Positions 62,751 through 64,000 of a stretch of 64,000 bases of DNA are shown piece by piece. The DNA comes from Paractinoplanes deccanensis (GTDB taxonomy: Bacteria; Actinomycetota; Actinomycetes; Mycobacteriales; Micromonosporaceae), in NCBI RefSeq assembly GCF_016862115.1, contig NZ_BOMI01000117.1, positions 1 to 64,000 of the forward strand, read 5' to 3'. Numbering within the stretch: the first letter of the stretch is position 1; each line of letters begins with the position of its first letter. The notes beneath the pieces are model-generated. The model did not search any database. It saw only the letters and a list, made by a program, of their open reading frames with translations, and was not told where the DNA came from. The position numbers were made by a program, and so were the translations under genes.

Positions 62751-63899
62751 TCAGGGGATGTCGTTGCTCTGCACGGCAACGGTCGGGTTCAGGGCTCGCC
62801 AGCCGTCGCCGTTGATGGGGCGGGCTCGGGCGGCGAGGCGGGTCAGGGCCGATGAGGTGGCGTCGTTCTGCTGGGCGCCGCTGTAGCCGATGAAGGCGAT
62901 CAGGCCGGGTTTCGGCTCCCAGGCCAGCGCGCCGTTGCCGCCGAGGGCCGCGGTGAGGTTGCCGTACGCGTACAGGTGGTCCTCGTAGCCGCCGGCCGCC
63001 GCCACGCCGGTGTAGGTGAGGCCGCCGCCGAGGGTGTCCTGCTCGCCGAGGGTGGCCGTGCCGTACCGGATCTCGTGGATGGATGCCGGGCGGTAGGTGC
63101 CGGTGGCGACGACCGACATGCCCTCGGGTGGGCGCACGACGGGGCGGCCGCCGGCGATGGTGAGCCGGTCGGCGATGGCGCGCAGGTCGGGCGCGGGAAG
63201 GTCACCCCGGATGCGTGCGTACGACCGGCCGAAGGCTTTCACGACTTTGCCGGGTGCCGCTGTCTCCCGCGGGACGGGGTAGGTCACCACCGCGCCGTCG
63301 TGGCCGAACGAGCCGCCGTCGCGCCGCACGACCACGGTCCAGGGGCCGGACGCCGCCGTCGTGTCGCGCCGCTCCAGGCCGGAGCCGATGGAGCAGGCGC
63401 CGTCGATGACCACAGCGACCGGAGCCGAGCCGGTCACCGCCGCCGGAGCAGAGCCGGCGCCCGGAGCAGAGCCGGCGTCCGGAGCCGAGCCGGTGCCCGG
63501 AGCAGAGCCGGCGCCCGGAGCCGAGCCCGCGACCCGAGCAGAGCCCGCGACCGGAGCCGAGCCGGCGCCCGGAGCCGAGCCGGCGCCCGGAGCCGAGCCG
63601 GCGCCCGGAGCAGAGCCGGCGCCCGGAGCCGAGCCTGCGACCCGAGCAGAGCCCGCGACCCGAGCAGAGCCCGCGACCGGAGCCGAGCCGATCACCCGAG
63701 CGGGTGTGCCCGTGCGGAGGGGCGGCGCGGTGCCCATACACGATGAGGGCGTGGGAGTGACCGGCGCGGCAGCCTGGTCCTCGCCGCGGGTGGCGACGAA
63801 CAGCGCGAGCGCGGCGGCGACGACGACCCCGGACGCGATCAGGCGGCGGGAGGGGCGCCAGGGCGGTTTGTCCGGTCCGAAGGAGACAACGTCGGTCAC
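62751..63899 (-). CDS. Membrane-anchored protein with hexapeptide tandem repeats
   Basis: 382 residues from GTG 63899. One helix at about 20-40 (LIASGVVVAAALALFVATRG) anchors it, followed by a low-complexity stretch (about 68-155) of GSA(P/R)xA hexapeptides encoded by the 18-bp array. A C-terminal globular region of about 220 residues has CSIGSGLERRD, VVVRRDGGSFG, FGRSYARIRGDLP and GYEDHLYAYGNLTAALGGNG; it matches no domain I know. The repeats may be an extended stalk outside the membrane. The gene starts 3 bases after the permease-like stop, suggesting coupling. Confidence 0.68.
   Translation of the reverse strand: MTDVVSFGPDKPPWRPSRRLIASGVVVAAALALFVATRGEDQAAAPVTPTPSSCMGTAPPLRTGTPARVIGSAPVAGSARVAGSARVAGSAPGAGSAPGAGSAPGAGSAPGAGSAPVAGSARVAGSAPGAGSAPGTGSAPDAGSAPGAGSAPAAVTGSAPVAVVIDGACSIGSGLERRDTTAASGPWTVVVRRDGGSFGHDGAVVTYPVPRETAAPGKVVKAFGRSYARIRGDLPAPDLRAIADRLTIAGGRPVVRPPEGMSVVATGTYRPASIHEIRYGTATLGEQDTLGGGLTYTGVAAAGGYEDHLYAYGNLTAALGGNGALAWEPKPGLIAFIGYSGAQQNDATSSALTRLAARARPINGDGWRALNPTVAVQSNDIP
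63445..63696. repeat. Tandem repeat, 18-bp unit, 14 copies
   Basis: Fourteen in-frame 18-bp units of the type GGAGC(A/C)GAGCCGGCGCCC, differing at a few positions, with two sub-types (GGAGC... and CGAGC...) arranged in blocks. Being a multiple of three, length change alters protein stalk length without breaking the frame. Confidence 0.9.
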
Positions 63900-63902
63900 G
63901 CG

Positions 63903-64000
63903 CTAATTATGGGTGTTCAGCTTGGAATGGTGGCGTCCGTAGAAGAAGTACACGACCGCGCCGAGCAGGAACCAGACCGCGAAGCGCAGCCAGGTGACCG
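63903..64000 (-). CDS. Amino-acid permease-like protein, 3' end only
   Basis: Only the last 31 codons lie in the window. They encode a final membrane helix VTWLRFAVWFLLGAVVYFFY followed by GRHHSKLNTHN, resembling the C-terminus of APC-superfamily amino-acid/polyamine permeases (pattern WLRF..W...G...Y..YG..HS). The stop is TAG at 63905-63903. The identification rests on this short tail only. Confidence 0.5.
   Translation of the reverse strand, partial: VTWLRFAVWFLLGAVVYFFYGRHHSKLNTHN

Overview
The window is GC-rich (around 70 % by eye), with many GTG starts, 4-base ATGA/GTGA gene overlaps and several apparently leaderless promoters. With the families present this points to a filamentous actinobacterium, most likely Micromonosporaceae (Actinoplanes or a relative). 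The taxonomic call is inference; no rRNA or tRNA gene was seen.

Layout. 1-8 kb: a cut-off P-loop kinase and a phosphotransferase-like kinase, a conserved hypothetical, a stand-alone TipAS drug-binding protein behind a perfect palindrome, an IS701-type transposase scrap, then an FAD monooxygenase/MFS efflux pair divergent from a NarL-type two-component system with inverted-repeat operators between them. 8-14.5 kb: a glycerol regulon: glpK and an IclR regulator on the minus strand, divergent from glpF-glpK-glpD, so there are two glycerol kinases. 14.5-30 kb: mixed metabolic and stress genes (decayed DHFR-like and LysR genes, aldo/keto reductase, YdeP-type molybdopterin oxidoreductase, two SDRs, DUF402 protein, YccF, chemoreceptor, SigB/F-type sigma factor overlapping a GH15 enzyme, secreted GH10 xylanase, alkylsulfatase).

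29.6-59.6 kb is one large surface-polysaccharide locus. A plus-strand operon (30.5-38.7 kb) carries nucleotide-sugar genes resembling a 2,3-diamino-sugar (Wbp-type) route: Gfo/Idh dehydrogenase, epimerase, two DegT aminotransferases, NeuD-like acyltransferase, with a WbpD-like acetyltransferase divergent to it, plus an MFS protein, a beta-propeller protein and a glycosyltransferase. A minus-strand operon holds a glycosyltransferase pair around an ABC-2 exporter. Another holds Wzy-like polymerase, Wzz-like chain-length protein, a glycosyltransferase and two exported proteins sharing DUF4082 modules. A WecG/TagA-type transferase, a GT2, a polyprenyl-phosphate sugar transferase and a complete dTDP-rhamnose set (rmlAC divergent from rmlBD through leaderless promoters) finish the locus. 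No Wzx flippase was recognised.

59.6-64 kb is rich in tandem repeats (8, 15, 18, 26 and 54 bp units) and contains a frameshifted GNAT gene, a repeat-bearing hypothetical, an Asp23/Gls24 protein, a frameshifted pentapeptide-repeat gene, a membrane-anchored protein with 14 hexapeptide repeats and the 3' end of an amino-acid permease-like gene.

The most unusual element is the pair of exported DUF4082 proteins inside the polysaccharide locus. One is a 1266-residue protein joining a DMFase-beta-like domain, Ig-like domains and three DUF4082 modules; the other joins one DUF4082 module to an unrecognised C-terminal domain. They are candidates for a surface-glycan modification or attachment system.
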